5,888 nt of DNA, taken from contig JAIJJM010000149.1 in NCBI GenBank assembly GCA_022728415.1, positions 1 to 5,888 on the forward strand. Direction: 5' to 3'. Position numbers and translations under genes: made by a program. The stretch comes from Collinsella sp. (GTDB taxonomy: Bacteria; Actinomycetota; Coriobacteriia; Coriobacteriales; Coriobacteriaceae). Every line of letters begins with the position of its first letter. Within the stretch, counting starts at the first letter, position 1. The notes beneath the pieces are model-generated. The model was not told the origin of the DNA and made no database searches. It was given only the letters and a program-made list of their open reading frames with translations. Below, piece after piece: positions 1-5,113 of this stretch.

Positions 1-387
1 GGCCAGTCGCTCTCCAGCCGCCAGCTGCTGGATCTGGCGAAAGATTTCACCATTGCTTATCGCACTGAATTAAAAGATACCCAGCAGCTGCAAAAATGTG
101 CCGATCGCCTCGCGCAAAGCGCGCAGGATTTCCGTCTGCAGTTGGGCGATCCGGGCTATCGCGGCAACCTGCGCGAACTGCTGGCGGATAGCCACATTCA
201 GCGCGCGCTGCTGCTGCTCGATGACGCGCTTGAACTGTGTTATGACGTCGCCAAACTCTCGCTTGGCCGCTCGGCGCTGCTCGACGCCGCCTTTGAGGTC
301 TGCGGTATCGCACCTACCACGCGCGCCGAGACGCTCGACGTCGCCGCCTTTGTGCGCTTGGCTCAGGAGCTTTCCCATGACGCCTAA
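1..387 (+). CDS. C-terminal part of an unrecognised helical protein (5' end outside window)
   Basis: An open frame runs from the first base to TAA at 385-387, giving 128 residues with no start in view that must be used, so this is the tail of a longer gene. I do not recognise the family. The visible part is Leu/Ala-rich and looks fully alpha-helical, with no membrane segment and no clear catalytic motif. Near the end it has the short motif LGRSALLDAAFEVCGI. The stop overlaps the start of the TatD-family gene by 11 bases, so the two are probably co-transcribed and translationally coupled. Its lysines are all AAA (4 of 4), whereas serS in this window uses AAG almost everywhere. The sample is too small to claim transfer. 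The frame itself is well supported by the overlap and by lack of stops; function is open. Confidence 0.7.
   Translation, partial: GQSLSSRQLLDLAKDFTIAYRTELKDTQQLQKCADRLAQSAQDFRLQLGDPGYRGNLRELLADSHIQRALLLLDDALELCYDVAKLSLGRSALLDAAFEVCGIAPTTRAETLDVAAFVRLAQELSHDA
365..369 (+). promoter_or_regulatory. Ribosome binding site that fixes the tatD-family start
   Basis: AGGAG lies 7 bases before ATG 377, inside the end of the upstream gene. It supports the start at 377 over the longer open frame that reaches back to position 98, and over a GTG at 425 whose only upstream purine run is weaker. Confidence 0.7.
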
Positions 388-1327
388 TGTCGGACGCGTG
401 ACGTTTACAAAAAAGAAGAAAACGGTGGCCTGCCCGGTGCCGCTGGCGCCGCTTGCCGATACGCATGCGCATCTGCTCTCATTTTGGGGCAAGGAAGTGC
501 CCGAGACGCTCGTGCGCGCTAAAGCCGCAGGCATCGATCTGTTGGTGACAGTCTTCGATCCCATTGCCGATAAACGAAGCGTGACGGACTATAGCGACTG
601 GCTGGTGCGCGAAATTCTGCCTATGCGGAATATTCCACAGATCAAGTATCTCGCTGGCGTTCACCCCTATGGTGCGCCGGACTATACCGACGACGTCCAC
701 GCACAGGTCGTTGCCGCGCTCGATGACCCCTTATGCGCCGGTATTGGCGAAATCGGCCTGGACTACCACATGGACTATGACGACGATATCGCGCCGGCAT
801 CCCATAACGTACAGATTGACTGCATGGCGCGCCAGCTCGAGCTTGCCGTGTGCCGTAACGTGCCGGTGGAGCTGCATCTGCGTCACGAGGACACGGACCA
901 GGAGCGCACCTCGCACGTTGATGCGTACAACGTGCTGCGCGAGATCGGCGTGCCCCAGGCCGGTTGCGTACTGCACTGCTTTGGCGAGGACCGCGCCACG
1001 ATGGAGCGCTTTGTGGATTTGGGTTGTTATATCGCCTATGGCGGCGCGGCTACCTTTAAGCGCAACGATGACGTGCGCGAGGCATTCGCGGCAACCCCGC
1101 TCGACCGTATTTTGTTCGAGACGGATTGTCCCTATATGGCGCCGGAGCCCATTCGCGGCCTTGAGTGCGAGCCTGCAATGATTTCCATTACGGCAAACGC
1201 GCTGGTTAACGACCGTGTCGATCGCACTGGTGAGGACGCCGAATCAATCGCGCAAGCCGCTTGGGAAAATGCTTGCAAACTTTTTAAAAATAGTTCTTGC
1301 GTTCGCGGTGGCGCTCCGTTATTCTAA
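377..1327 (+). CDS. TatD-family metal-dependent hydrolase
   Basis: The 316-residue product belongs to the TatD/amidohydrolase TIM-barrel family: cytosolic, metal-dependent enzymes with 3'-5' DNase or related hydrolase activity. All the expected metal-site motifs are present: DTHAH (28-32, the HxH pair), GVHPY (94-98), GIGEIGLDYH (122-131, with E125), the histidine of ELHLR (H167), HCFG (H200) and ETDCPYMAPEPIRG (248-261, with D250). The family usually puts HxH within about ten residues of the start; here a 27-residue N-terminal extension with a KKKK run precedes it, and the protein is longer than the common ~260 residues. The start at 377 is chosen for its AGGAG site and its 11-base overlap with the previous gene. 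Family assignment is very secure. The substrate cannot be told from sequence, and I do not give a gene symbol because bacteria often carry several paralogues. Confidence 0.93.
   Translation: MTPNVGRVTFTKKKKTVACPVPLAPLADTHAHLLSFWGKEVPETLVRAKAAGIDLLVTVFDPIADKRSVTDYSDWLVREILPMRNIPQIKYLAGVHPYGAPDYTDDVHAQVVAALDDPLCAGIGEIGLDYHMDYDDDIAPASHNVQIDCMARQLELAVCRNVPVELHLRHEDTDQERTSHVDAYNVLREIGVPQAGCVLHCFGEDRATMERFVDLGCYIAYGGAATFKRNDDVREAFAATPLDRILFETDCPYMAPEPIRGLECEPAMISITANALVNDRVDRTGEDAESIAQAAWENACKLFKNSSCVRGGAPLF
1297..1325 (+). promoter_or_regulatory. Sigma70-type promoter for tRNA-Leu, inside the 3' end of the tatD-family gene
   Basis: TTGCGT (1297-1302) and TATTCT (1320-1325) are separated by exactly 17 bases. 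The -10 box overlaps the hydrolase stop codon at 1325-1327. Predicted initiation is near 1332, only about five bases before the mature tRNA 5' end. Confidence 0.6.
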
Positions 1328-1336
1328 TTCCTGCAC

Positions 1337-1423
1337 GCGGGCGTGGCGGAATTGGCAGACGCGTACGGTTCAGGTCCGTATGGGGGCAACCCCATGAAGG
1401 TTCAAGTCCTTTCGCCCGCACCA
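1337..1423 (+). tRNA. tRNA-Leu (anticodon CAG)
   Basis: The gene folds into a complete class II tRNA. The acceptor stem GCGGGCG (1337-1343) pairs with CGCCCGC (1413-1419). The anticodon stem TACGG/CCGTA (1364-1368/1376-1380) holds loop TTCAGGT, with CAG at 1371-1373. A long variable arm (about 1381-1395) with a GGGG/CCCC stem is present, and the T-arm is GAAGG/CCTTT around TTCAAGT (1401-1407). The discriminator is A1420 and CCA is encoded at 1421-1423. The long variable arm, discriminator A and CAG anticodon identify a leucine tRNA reading CUG codons. Confidence 0.97.
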
Positions 1424-1434
1424 TTAAATGAAAG

Positions 1435-1459
1435 AGCTCCCAGCAATGGGGGCTTTTTT
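1435..1459 (+). terminator. Intrinsic terminator of tRNA-Leu
   Basis: AGCTCCC (1435-1441) pairs with GGGGGCT (1448-1454), one T-G wobble, around loop AGCAAT, followed directly by a run of T to 1459. It starts 12 bases after the encoded CCA. Confidence 0.9.
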
Positions 1460-1468
1460 GTTATGGGC

Positions 1469-1554
1469 CCTTCGCAGGGACTTGAACCTGCGAAGGAGCG
1501 AGCGTAAAGAAAACGCGGAGCGTTTTTAGCGAGCTGGCGAGGACGCCGGCGGGC
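1469..1554. repeat. tRNA-linked hairpin repeat, copy A
   Basis: Three hairpins lie in a row just past the tRNA-Leu terminator. The first is a perfect 10-bp stem CCTTCGCAGG/CCTGCGAAGG (1469-1478/1487-1496) with loop GACTTGAA, which on the minus strand reads as a T-arm-like loop. The second is AAAACGC-GGA-GCGTTTT (1510-1526). The third is GCTGGCG-AGGA-CGCCGGC (1533-1550). Positions 1498-1554 align without gaps to 5725-5781 beyond tRNA-Arg, with 46 of 57 bases equal. No protein is likely here. It resembles REP-type or small non-autonomous elements, but I cannot assign a known family. Confidence 0.75.
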
Positions 1555-1559
1555 TGTAT

Positions 1560-1595
1560 TTACGGATTCAATGCCGATATTTCGTATGTCCGTAA
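1560..1595. repeat. Short inverted repeat next to the MITE-like element
   Basis: TTACGGA (1560-1566) and TCCGTAA (1589-1595) are perfect inverted copies 22 bases apart. They fill the gap between the tRNA-linked repeat and the left end of the 1601-1810 element. Role unknown; a 7-bp pair could occur by chance. Confidence 0.35.
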
Positions 1596-1600
1596 CCCCA

Positions 1601-1810
1601 GTGGACAAAAAACATCAAATATGAGTACTACCATAAGTACAGTTACATTTCTAAAGCTCATTATTCTGAAACTTACGCAACAGATGTACGTTAATTTGAC
1701 TCTAGTTTGGGGTAAAACGGGTCTACTCTCGGGTTCGATAGGGCGTTTTTGCGCCAAAAATGCTGCTACTAAATTGGTGACAGTACTCATATTTGGCCTT
1801 TTTTGCCCAC
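1601..1810. mobile_element. MITE-like element with 29-bp imperfect terminal inverted repeats
   Basis: Positions 1601-1629 and the reverse complement of 1782-1810 match at 25 of 29 bases, including a perfect 14-mer (CAAATATGAGTACT at 1616-1629 against 1782-1795). The 210-bp body is AT-richer than the genes around it. Open frames of 78 aa (plus strand, from 1621) and 76 aa (minus strand, from 1790) start inside the two terminal repeats at equivalent ATGs, but neither has a ribosome binding site, so I regard them as by-products of the symmetry. An inner inverted repeat TTTTTG-CGC-CAAAAA lies at 1746-1760. I see no clear target-site duplication, so mobility is an inference; a structured regulatory leader for rlmH is the alternative. 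Confidence 0.55.
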
Positions 1811-1830
1811 GGCCCCTCCCACCGGGGCCG
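1810..1830. repeat. GC-rich hairpin upstream of rlmH
   Basis: CGGCCCC (1810-1816) pairs perfectly with GGGGCCG (1824-1830) around loop TCCCACC. It abuts the right end of the MITE-like element. The T run lies before, not after, the stem on the plus strand, so it is not a standard forward terminator. Confidence 0.5.
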
Positions 1831-1849
1831 CAAGGTCGCCTCGGACGGT

Positions 1850-1855
1850 TATCCT
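1850..1855 (+). promoter_or_regulatory. Possible -10 box for rlmH
   Basis: TATCCT fits the loose actinobacterial -10 pattern TANNNT about 48 bases before the rlmH start. No convincing -35 box is seen at the proper distance, so this is weak. Confidence 0.25.
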
Positions 1856-1902
1856 AGGGTAGCGCCAGGTATGTCCAGAACGAGTCGAAGGAGTAGACGC
1901 GC

Positions 1903-2373
1903 GTGAAATATACCGTTGTTTGTGTTGGCAAGCTCAAAGAGCGCTTTTGGAAGGACGCGTGCGCCGAGTACACCAAGCGCCTAGGTGCCTATGCCAAGGT
2001 AGATATGCGCGAGGTGGCCGATATCGATCCGGCCAAGGCGGGCGGCGTGGATGCCGCGCGCGACAAAGAAGGCGCGGCGATTCTTGCTGCCCTGCCACCG
2101 CGAGCGCATGTGATCTTGCTGGCCATTGAGGGCAAAGAGCGCTCGAGCGAGGAGCTCTCGGCGAGGCTCGACGATCTTATGCTGCAAGGCAGCAGCGACA
2201 TCGCCTTTGTGATTGGCGGATCGGACGGCGTGAGCGACGACGTTCGTGCCCGCGTCGACGAGATGCTCAGCTTTGGACGCATTACCTTGCCGCACAACCT
2301 GGCGCGCGTGGTGCTGCTGGAGCAAATCTACCGCGCCTGCAAGATTAGCCGTGGCGAGCCGTATCACAAGTAG
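1903..2373 (+). CDS. rlmH: 23S rRNA (pseudouridine-1915-N3)-methyltransferase RlmH
   Basis: RlmH is a SPOUT-class methyltransferase that uses S-adenosylmethionine to methylate pseudouridine 1915 in helix 69 of 23S rRNA on assembled 70S ribosomes. The 156-residue length is the family norm. The SPOUT knot signature is plain: FVIGGSDGVSDDV (102-114), with the glycine-rich cofactor loop, then LPHNLARVVLLEQIYRA (129-145) and the invariant C-terminal RGEPYHK (150-156) that ends the protein, as in other RlmH proteins. The N-terminus MKYTVVCVGKLKE is also typical. The start is GTG 1903, with AAGGAG at 1888-1893 nine bases upstream. It stands apart from proC by 73 bases and has no terminator of its own in view, so read-through into proC is possible. 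Confidence 0.97.
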   Translation: MKYTVVCVGKLKERFWKDACAEYTKRLGAYAKVDMREVADIDPAKAGGVDAARDKEGAAILAALPPRAHVILLAIEGKERSSEELSARLDDLMLQGSSDIAFVIGGSDGVSDDVRARVDEMLSFGRITLPHNLARVVLLEQIYRACKISRGEPYHK

Positions 2374-2446
2374 GTCGGCAATACGAAACAATCCCGTGGG
2401 ACAATAGCCTTCGTTTTGAAGAGCGTGTCTGAGAGGACTATGAGAT

Positions 2447-3217
2447 ATGAAGATTGGATTTGTCGGTTTTGGCAATATGGCGAGCGCTATGGCCGATGGC
2501 TGGATCGCCGCCGGTGTGGCCGCGGGCGACATGTGCGCCTGTGCAGGCCACTACGACGCCTTGGTTGAGCGTTGCGAGGCGCGGGGTATGGCTGCCTGCC
2601 ACGATGCGGCGGAGGTTGTCGCCGCGTCCGATATCGTGGTTGCGGCGGTCAAGCCGTACATGATTGAGAAGGTCTTCGCTCCGCTCAAGGACGCCCTTGC
2701 CGACAAGGTTGTCCTTTCGGTCGCCTGGACTTGGGATAGCGCCAAGTGGGAGCAGGTCCTGCCGGGTGTCGCTCATATCTCGACGGTGCCCAACACGCCG
2801 GTTTCGGTGGGCGAGGGCGTTATCGCCTGCGAGAAGGCCTCCACGCTTAGCGATGAGCAGCGTGCCACGGTGCTCGGTCTGCTCGGAAAGCTTGGCACGG
2901 TGGTCGAGCTCGATACGAGCCTGCTGTTTGTGGGCGGTACCGTTGGCGGTTGCGCCCCGGCGTTTGTCGCCATGGCGATCGAGGCTCTGGGCGATGCGGC
3001 CGTCAAACACGGTATTCCGCGCGCCGATGCCTATCGCATTGTGAGCCAGATGGTGCTGGGTACGGCAAAGCTGCAGCTTGCAACCGGTCAGCATCCCGCA
3101 GCGATGAAGGATGCCGTGTGCTCGCCCGGCGGTGCTACCATCAAAGGCGTCGTGGCGCTTGAGGACGCCGGCATGCGCAGCGCCCTGGTCAAGGCAATTG
3201 ACGCCACTCTTCAGTAA
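2447..3217 (+). CDS. proC: Pyrroline-5-carboxylate reductase-like protein (divergent ProC)
   Basis: The 256-residue protein has the two-domain layout of pyrroline-5-carboxylate reductase, which reduces P5C to proline with NAD(P)H in the cytosol. The N-terminal Rossmann fold starts with GFVGFGNMA (4-12), and AVKPYM (67-72) is the usual dinucleotide-domain motif. VPNTPVSVGEG (114-124) corresponds to the family MPNTP region. The dimer/substrate helices contain ALGDAAVKHGIPRADA (180-195), then QMVLGTAKL (201-209) and HPAAMKDAVCSPGGATIKG (216-234). Two places differ from textbook ProC: GGTVGGCAPAF (163-173) replaces the usual SGSGPAY, and SVAWTW (91-96) replaces the SIAAG-type segment. ATG 2447 follows GAGAGGA (2431-2437). 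Fold assignment is strong; true P5C activity is likely but not certain given the changed substrate-site motif. Confidence 0.88.
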   Translation: MKIGFVGFGNMASAMADGWIAAGVAAGDMCACAGHYDALVERCEARGMAACHDAAEVVAASDIVVAAVKPYMIEKVFAPLKDALADKVVLSVAWTWDSAKWEQVLPGVAHISTVPNTPVSVGEGVIACEKASTLSDEQRATVLGLLGKLGTVVELDTSLLFVGGTVGGCAPAFVAMAIEALGDAAVKHGIPRADAYRIVSQMVLGTAKLQLATGQHPAAMKDAVCSPGGATIKGVVALEDAGMRSALVKAIDATLQ

Positions 3218-3229
3218 AACCTTCCATTT

Positions 3230-3364
3230 AGGGACAGGTTTATTTTGGCAGGTTTTTCCTGCGGTTTTGTCGTATGTGCGAAAAGCGCCTCGCAACTGGC
3301 TCAATTCCAGTTGCGAGGCGCTTGCGTTTGCCCAGATAAAACCGACCAAAATAAACCTGTCCCT
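3230..3364. repeat. 135-bp palindromic element between convergent genes
   Basis: AGGGACAGGTTTATTTTGG (3230-3248) and its perfect reverse complement (3346-3364) form the ends. Allowing two mismatches the match extends to 27 bases per end (25 of 27). Inside, 3283-3299 and 3307-3323 make a perfect 17-bp stem (AGCGCCTCGCAACTGG core) with loop CTCAATT. No gene fits. The GGGACAGGTTTA-type end recalls repeats found with REP-associated IS200-like (Y1) transposases, from memory only. It lies 12 bases after the proC stop and 10 bases after the stop of the minus-strand small gene, where it could also act as a two-way transcription barrier. No T run follows the inner stem. Confidence 0.8.
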
Positions 3365-3374
3365 TTTTGGCAGG

Positions 3375-3548
3375 TTAGTCCCAGAAGTTGTCTTCTTCGT
3401 CCTCGGACTTGGGGCCGCGGTCGACATACATCTTATGGGTGCGCTTCTCCATTACAAAGGCAAGAATCGCAAACAGCAGGATGCCGCCAGCGAAAAGGAT
3501 GGCAAAACCGGTGCGGGTGCCAAACAAAAAGGAAAAAACTGCGTCCAT
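3375..3548 (-). CDS. Small single-pass membrane protein, 57 aa, unknown function
   Basis: On the minus strand an ATG at 3546-3548 opens a 57-codon frame ending in TAA at 3375-3377. AAGAAGG (3555-3561 on the plus strand, read in reverse) sits six bases before the start. The product has a short N-terminus, one strong hydrophobic segment at about residues 14-33 (GFAILFAGGILLFAILAFVM), then the basic patch EKRTHK and an acidic tail rich in Glu and Asp ending in NFWD. By the positive-inside rule the tail should be cytoplasmic. I do not recognise a family. It is divergent from serS and convergent with proC. Coding is supported by the ribosome site, the coherent membrane topology and its fit between the promoter region and the palindromic element; a conservation check would settle it. 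Confidence 0.72.
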   Translation of the reverse strand: MDAVFSFLFGTRTGFAILFAGGILLFAILAFVMEKRTHKMYVDRGPKSEDEEDNFWD

Positions 3549-3572
3549 TGGGTGCCTTCTTGCGTAGTTGAG

Positions 3573-3602
3573 TTGGGTCGTAAACGCTCATAAGTATATA
3601 CT
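3573..3602 (+). promoter_or_regulatory. Probable serS promoter with palindromic -10 region
   Basis: TTGGGT (3573-3578) is followed 16 or 18 bases later by TATATA (3595-3600) or TATACT (3597-3602). The -10 lies in the perfect palindrome AGTATATACT (3593-3602), so a TATACT is also offered to the minus strand for the small membrane gene, though with a poorer -35. Initiation for serS near 3609 would give a leader of about 50 bases, too short for a T-box. Confidence 0.45.
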
Positions 3603-3608
3603 TGCCCA

Positions 3609-3629
3609 TACATGTACAAGGTTGCAACC
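3609..3629. promoter_or_regulatory. Pair of perfect palindromes in the divergent serS region
   Basis: TACATGTA (3609-3616) and GGTTGCAACC (3620-3629) are perfect palindromes four bases apart, just past the -10 palindrome. They could be operator half-sites, but no known regulator's consensus is recognised. Confidence 0.35.
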
Positions 3630-3649
3630 TAAATGGAATGTATATCGCC

Positions 3650-3654
3650 GGAGG
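3650..3654 (+). promoter_or_regulatory. Ribosome binding site that fixes the serS start
   Basis: GGAGG is five bases ahead of ATG 3660. An earlier in-frame ATG at 3633 has no such site and would add nine residues not found in SerRS proteins. Confidence 0.8.
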
Positions 3655-3659
3655 ATCTA

Positions 3660-4943
3660 ATGCTTGATATCAAGTTTGTTCGCGAGAACCCCGATGCCAT
3701 CGATACCGCCATGGCAAATCGCCAGACGTCTTGGGATCGCGAGAAGTTCTTTGAACTCGACGACGAGCGCCGTGCCGTCATCACCGAGGTCGAGGAGCTC
3801 CAGGCCACGCGTAACGCCGAGTCCAAGAAGATTGGTGCCCTGATGAAGGAGGGCAAGAAGGACGAGGCCGAGGCCGCCAAGGAGGCCGTGCGCGCCGTCA
3901 ACGATAAGATCGACGGTCTGGCCGAGCGCCGTACCGCTCTTGAGCAGGAGCAGTACGACTTCATGGCTCATCTGCCCAACATCCCCTGCGAGGCCACCCC
4001 GTACGGTAAGGACGAGGACGAGAACATCGAGCGTCGCCGCTGGGGCACCCCGCGCGAGTTCGACTTCGACTTTAAGCCGCACTGGGATCTGGGCACCGAT
4101 CTGGACATTCTCGACTTCGAGCGCGGCAACAAACTCTCCGGCAGCCGCTTCACCGTTCTCGGTGGCGCCGGCGCCCGCCTGGAGCGCGCCCTTATCAACT
4201 TCTTTCTGGACACGCACACGGGCCGTGGCTTCAAGGAGTGGTGGCCGCCCATCGTTGTCAAGCGTCAGACTATGTTCGGTACGGGCCAGCTGCCCAAGTT
4301 CGAGGACGATGCCTATCACGTCTCGGGCGATAACTTCCTGATCCCCACCGCCGAGGTCGTACTGACTAACCTGCATGCCGGTGAGGTTCTGGACGCCGAC
4401 ACTCTGCCTCGCCGCTACACTGCCTTCACCCCCTGCTTCCGCGAGGAGGCCGGATCTGCCGGCCGCGACACCCGCGGCATCATTCGCCAGCACGAGTTCG
4501 ACAAAGTTGAGATGGTCAAGTTTGCCAAGCCGGAGGAATCCGACGAGGAGCTCGAGAGCATGACCGCCGAGGCCGAGTACCTGCTGCAGCAGCTGGGCCT
4601 GCCGTATCGCGTGATTAGCCTGTGCACCGGTGACTTGGGCTTCTCTGCCCGTCAGACCTACGACGTCGAGGTCTGGCTACCGAGCTACAACGCCTACAAG
4701 GAGATCAGCTCCTGCTCCAACTGCGGTGACTTCCAGGCCCGTCGTGCCAACATCAAGTATCGCGATCCCGAGAACTTCAAGGGTTCGCGCTACCTGCACA
4801 CTCTCAACGGTTCCGGCCTGCCGGCCGGCCGCACCATGGCCGCCATTCTGGAGAACTACCAGAACGCCGACGGCACCATCACGATCCCCGAGGTTCTGCG
4901 TCCCTACATGGGCGGTCTCGAGAAGATCGAGCCGGTCGCGTAA
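3660..4943 (+). CDS. serS: Serine--tRNA ligase
   Basis: SerRS activates serine with ATP and loads it on tRNA-Ser (and tRNA-Sec). The 427-residue product has the normal length and order. The N-terminal [12 protein letters not shown] leads into the charged antiparallel coiled-coil arm (about 28-105) that grips the long variable arm of tRNA-Ser. The class II catalytic core follows: motif 1 region near [15 protein letters not shown] (205-219), the TAE serine-binding loop (230-232), motif 2 with [14 protein letters not shown] (260-273) and [13 protein letters not shown] (276-288), and motif 3 with [19 protein letters not shown] (383-401). The start at 3660 is chosen for its GGAGG site and the family N-terminus. 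It appears monocistronic, with a promoter near 3573-3602 and a strong terminator just after. Its strong bias to AAG, GAG, CTG and C-ending codons fits a highly expressed gene. Confidence 0.98.
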   Translation: MLDIKFVRENPDAIDTAMANRQTSWDREKFFELDDERRAVITEVEELQATRNAESKKIGALMKEGKKDEAEAAKEAVRAVNDKIDGLAERRTALEQEQYDFMAHLPNIPCEATPYGKDEDENIERRRWGTPREFDFDFKPHWDLGTDLDILDFERGNKLSGSRFTVLGGAGARLERALINFFLDTHTGRGFKEWWPPIVVKRQTMFGTGQLPKFEDDAYHVSGDNFLIPTAEVVLTNLHAGEVLDADTLPRRYTAFTPCFREEAGSAGRDTRGIIRQHEFDKVEMVKFAKPEESDEELESMTAEAEYLLQQLGLPYRVISLCTGDLGFSARQTYDVEVWLPSYNAYKEISSCSNCGDFQARRANIKYRDPENFKGSRYLHTLNGSGLPAGRTMAAILENYQNADGTITIPEVLRPYMGGLEKIEPVA

Positions 4944-4966
4944 CTTGGCTGCATAGCGGATATGCA

Positions 4967-4994
4967 AGGGCGCTCCTTCGGGGGCGCCCTTTTT
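4967..4994 (+). terminator. Intrinsic terminator of serS
   Basis: AGGGCGCTCC (4967-4976) pairs with GGGGCGCCCT (4981-4990), with one T-G wobble, around a stable TTCG tetraloop, then runs into T to 4994. It starts 23 bases after the serS stop. Confidence 0.93.
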
Positions 4995-5040
4995 ATGTAC
5001 GGCTATACCATGCCGTGCGGACAGCTCGATAGAAAACACA

Positions 5041-5054
5041 CGAACAAACGTTCT
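5041..5054. promoter_or_regulatory. LexA-box-like palindrome
   Basis: CGAAC-AAAC-GTTCT matches the Gram-positive and actinobacterial SOS-box pattern CGAAC-N4-GTTCG except for the last base. It sits where the -35 region of the next gene's promoter would be, which is a good place for a repressor. It may also be chance. Confidence 0.4.
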
Positions 5055-5071
5055 ATATACATGCATCTACC

Positions 5072-5080
5072 TGCTATGCT
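5072..5080 (+). promoter_or_regulatory. Extended -10 promoter of the 125-aa gene
   Basis: TGCTATGCT is an extended -10 (TGN then TATGCT at 5075-5080). No good -35 is visible 16-18 bases upstream, as expected for an extended -10 promoter. It gives initiation near 5087. Confidence 0.45.
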
Positions 5081-5113
5081 TTTGCTAACTAAGAGCAAGA
5101 GAAAGGGGATGTG

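Noticed and set aside
98..376. Longer start for the TatD-family gene
   Set aside because: This part overlaps the upstream gene in another frame and gives arginine/serine-rich sequence typical of a shadow frame; the ribosome site points to 377.
1731..1746. GGGTTCGATAGGGCG as a tRNA T-arm remnant in the MITE-like element
   Set aside because: Only the loop resembles a T-arm; the following bases do not complete the stem or an acceptor end.
1621..1857. 78-aa plus-strand frame and its 76-aa minus-strand partner (1560-1790)
   Set aside because: Both start in terminal inverted repeats at equivalent ATGs without ribosome sites, overlap each other almost fully, and look like products of the element's symmetry.
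2374..2446. Dedicated promoter for proC
   Set aside because: GACAAT (2400-2405) could be a -10 box, but no -35 is found at a proper distance, so I did not list it as a feature.
2438..3427. 329-aa minus-strand frame opposite proC
   Set aside because: It is antisense to a clear proC-like gene and runs through the palindromic element; the translation resembles no family.
3609..3659. T-box riboswitch ahead of serS
   Set aside because: The likely leader is only about 50 bases, with no specifier stem and no terminator/antiterminator pair.
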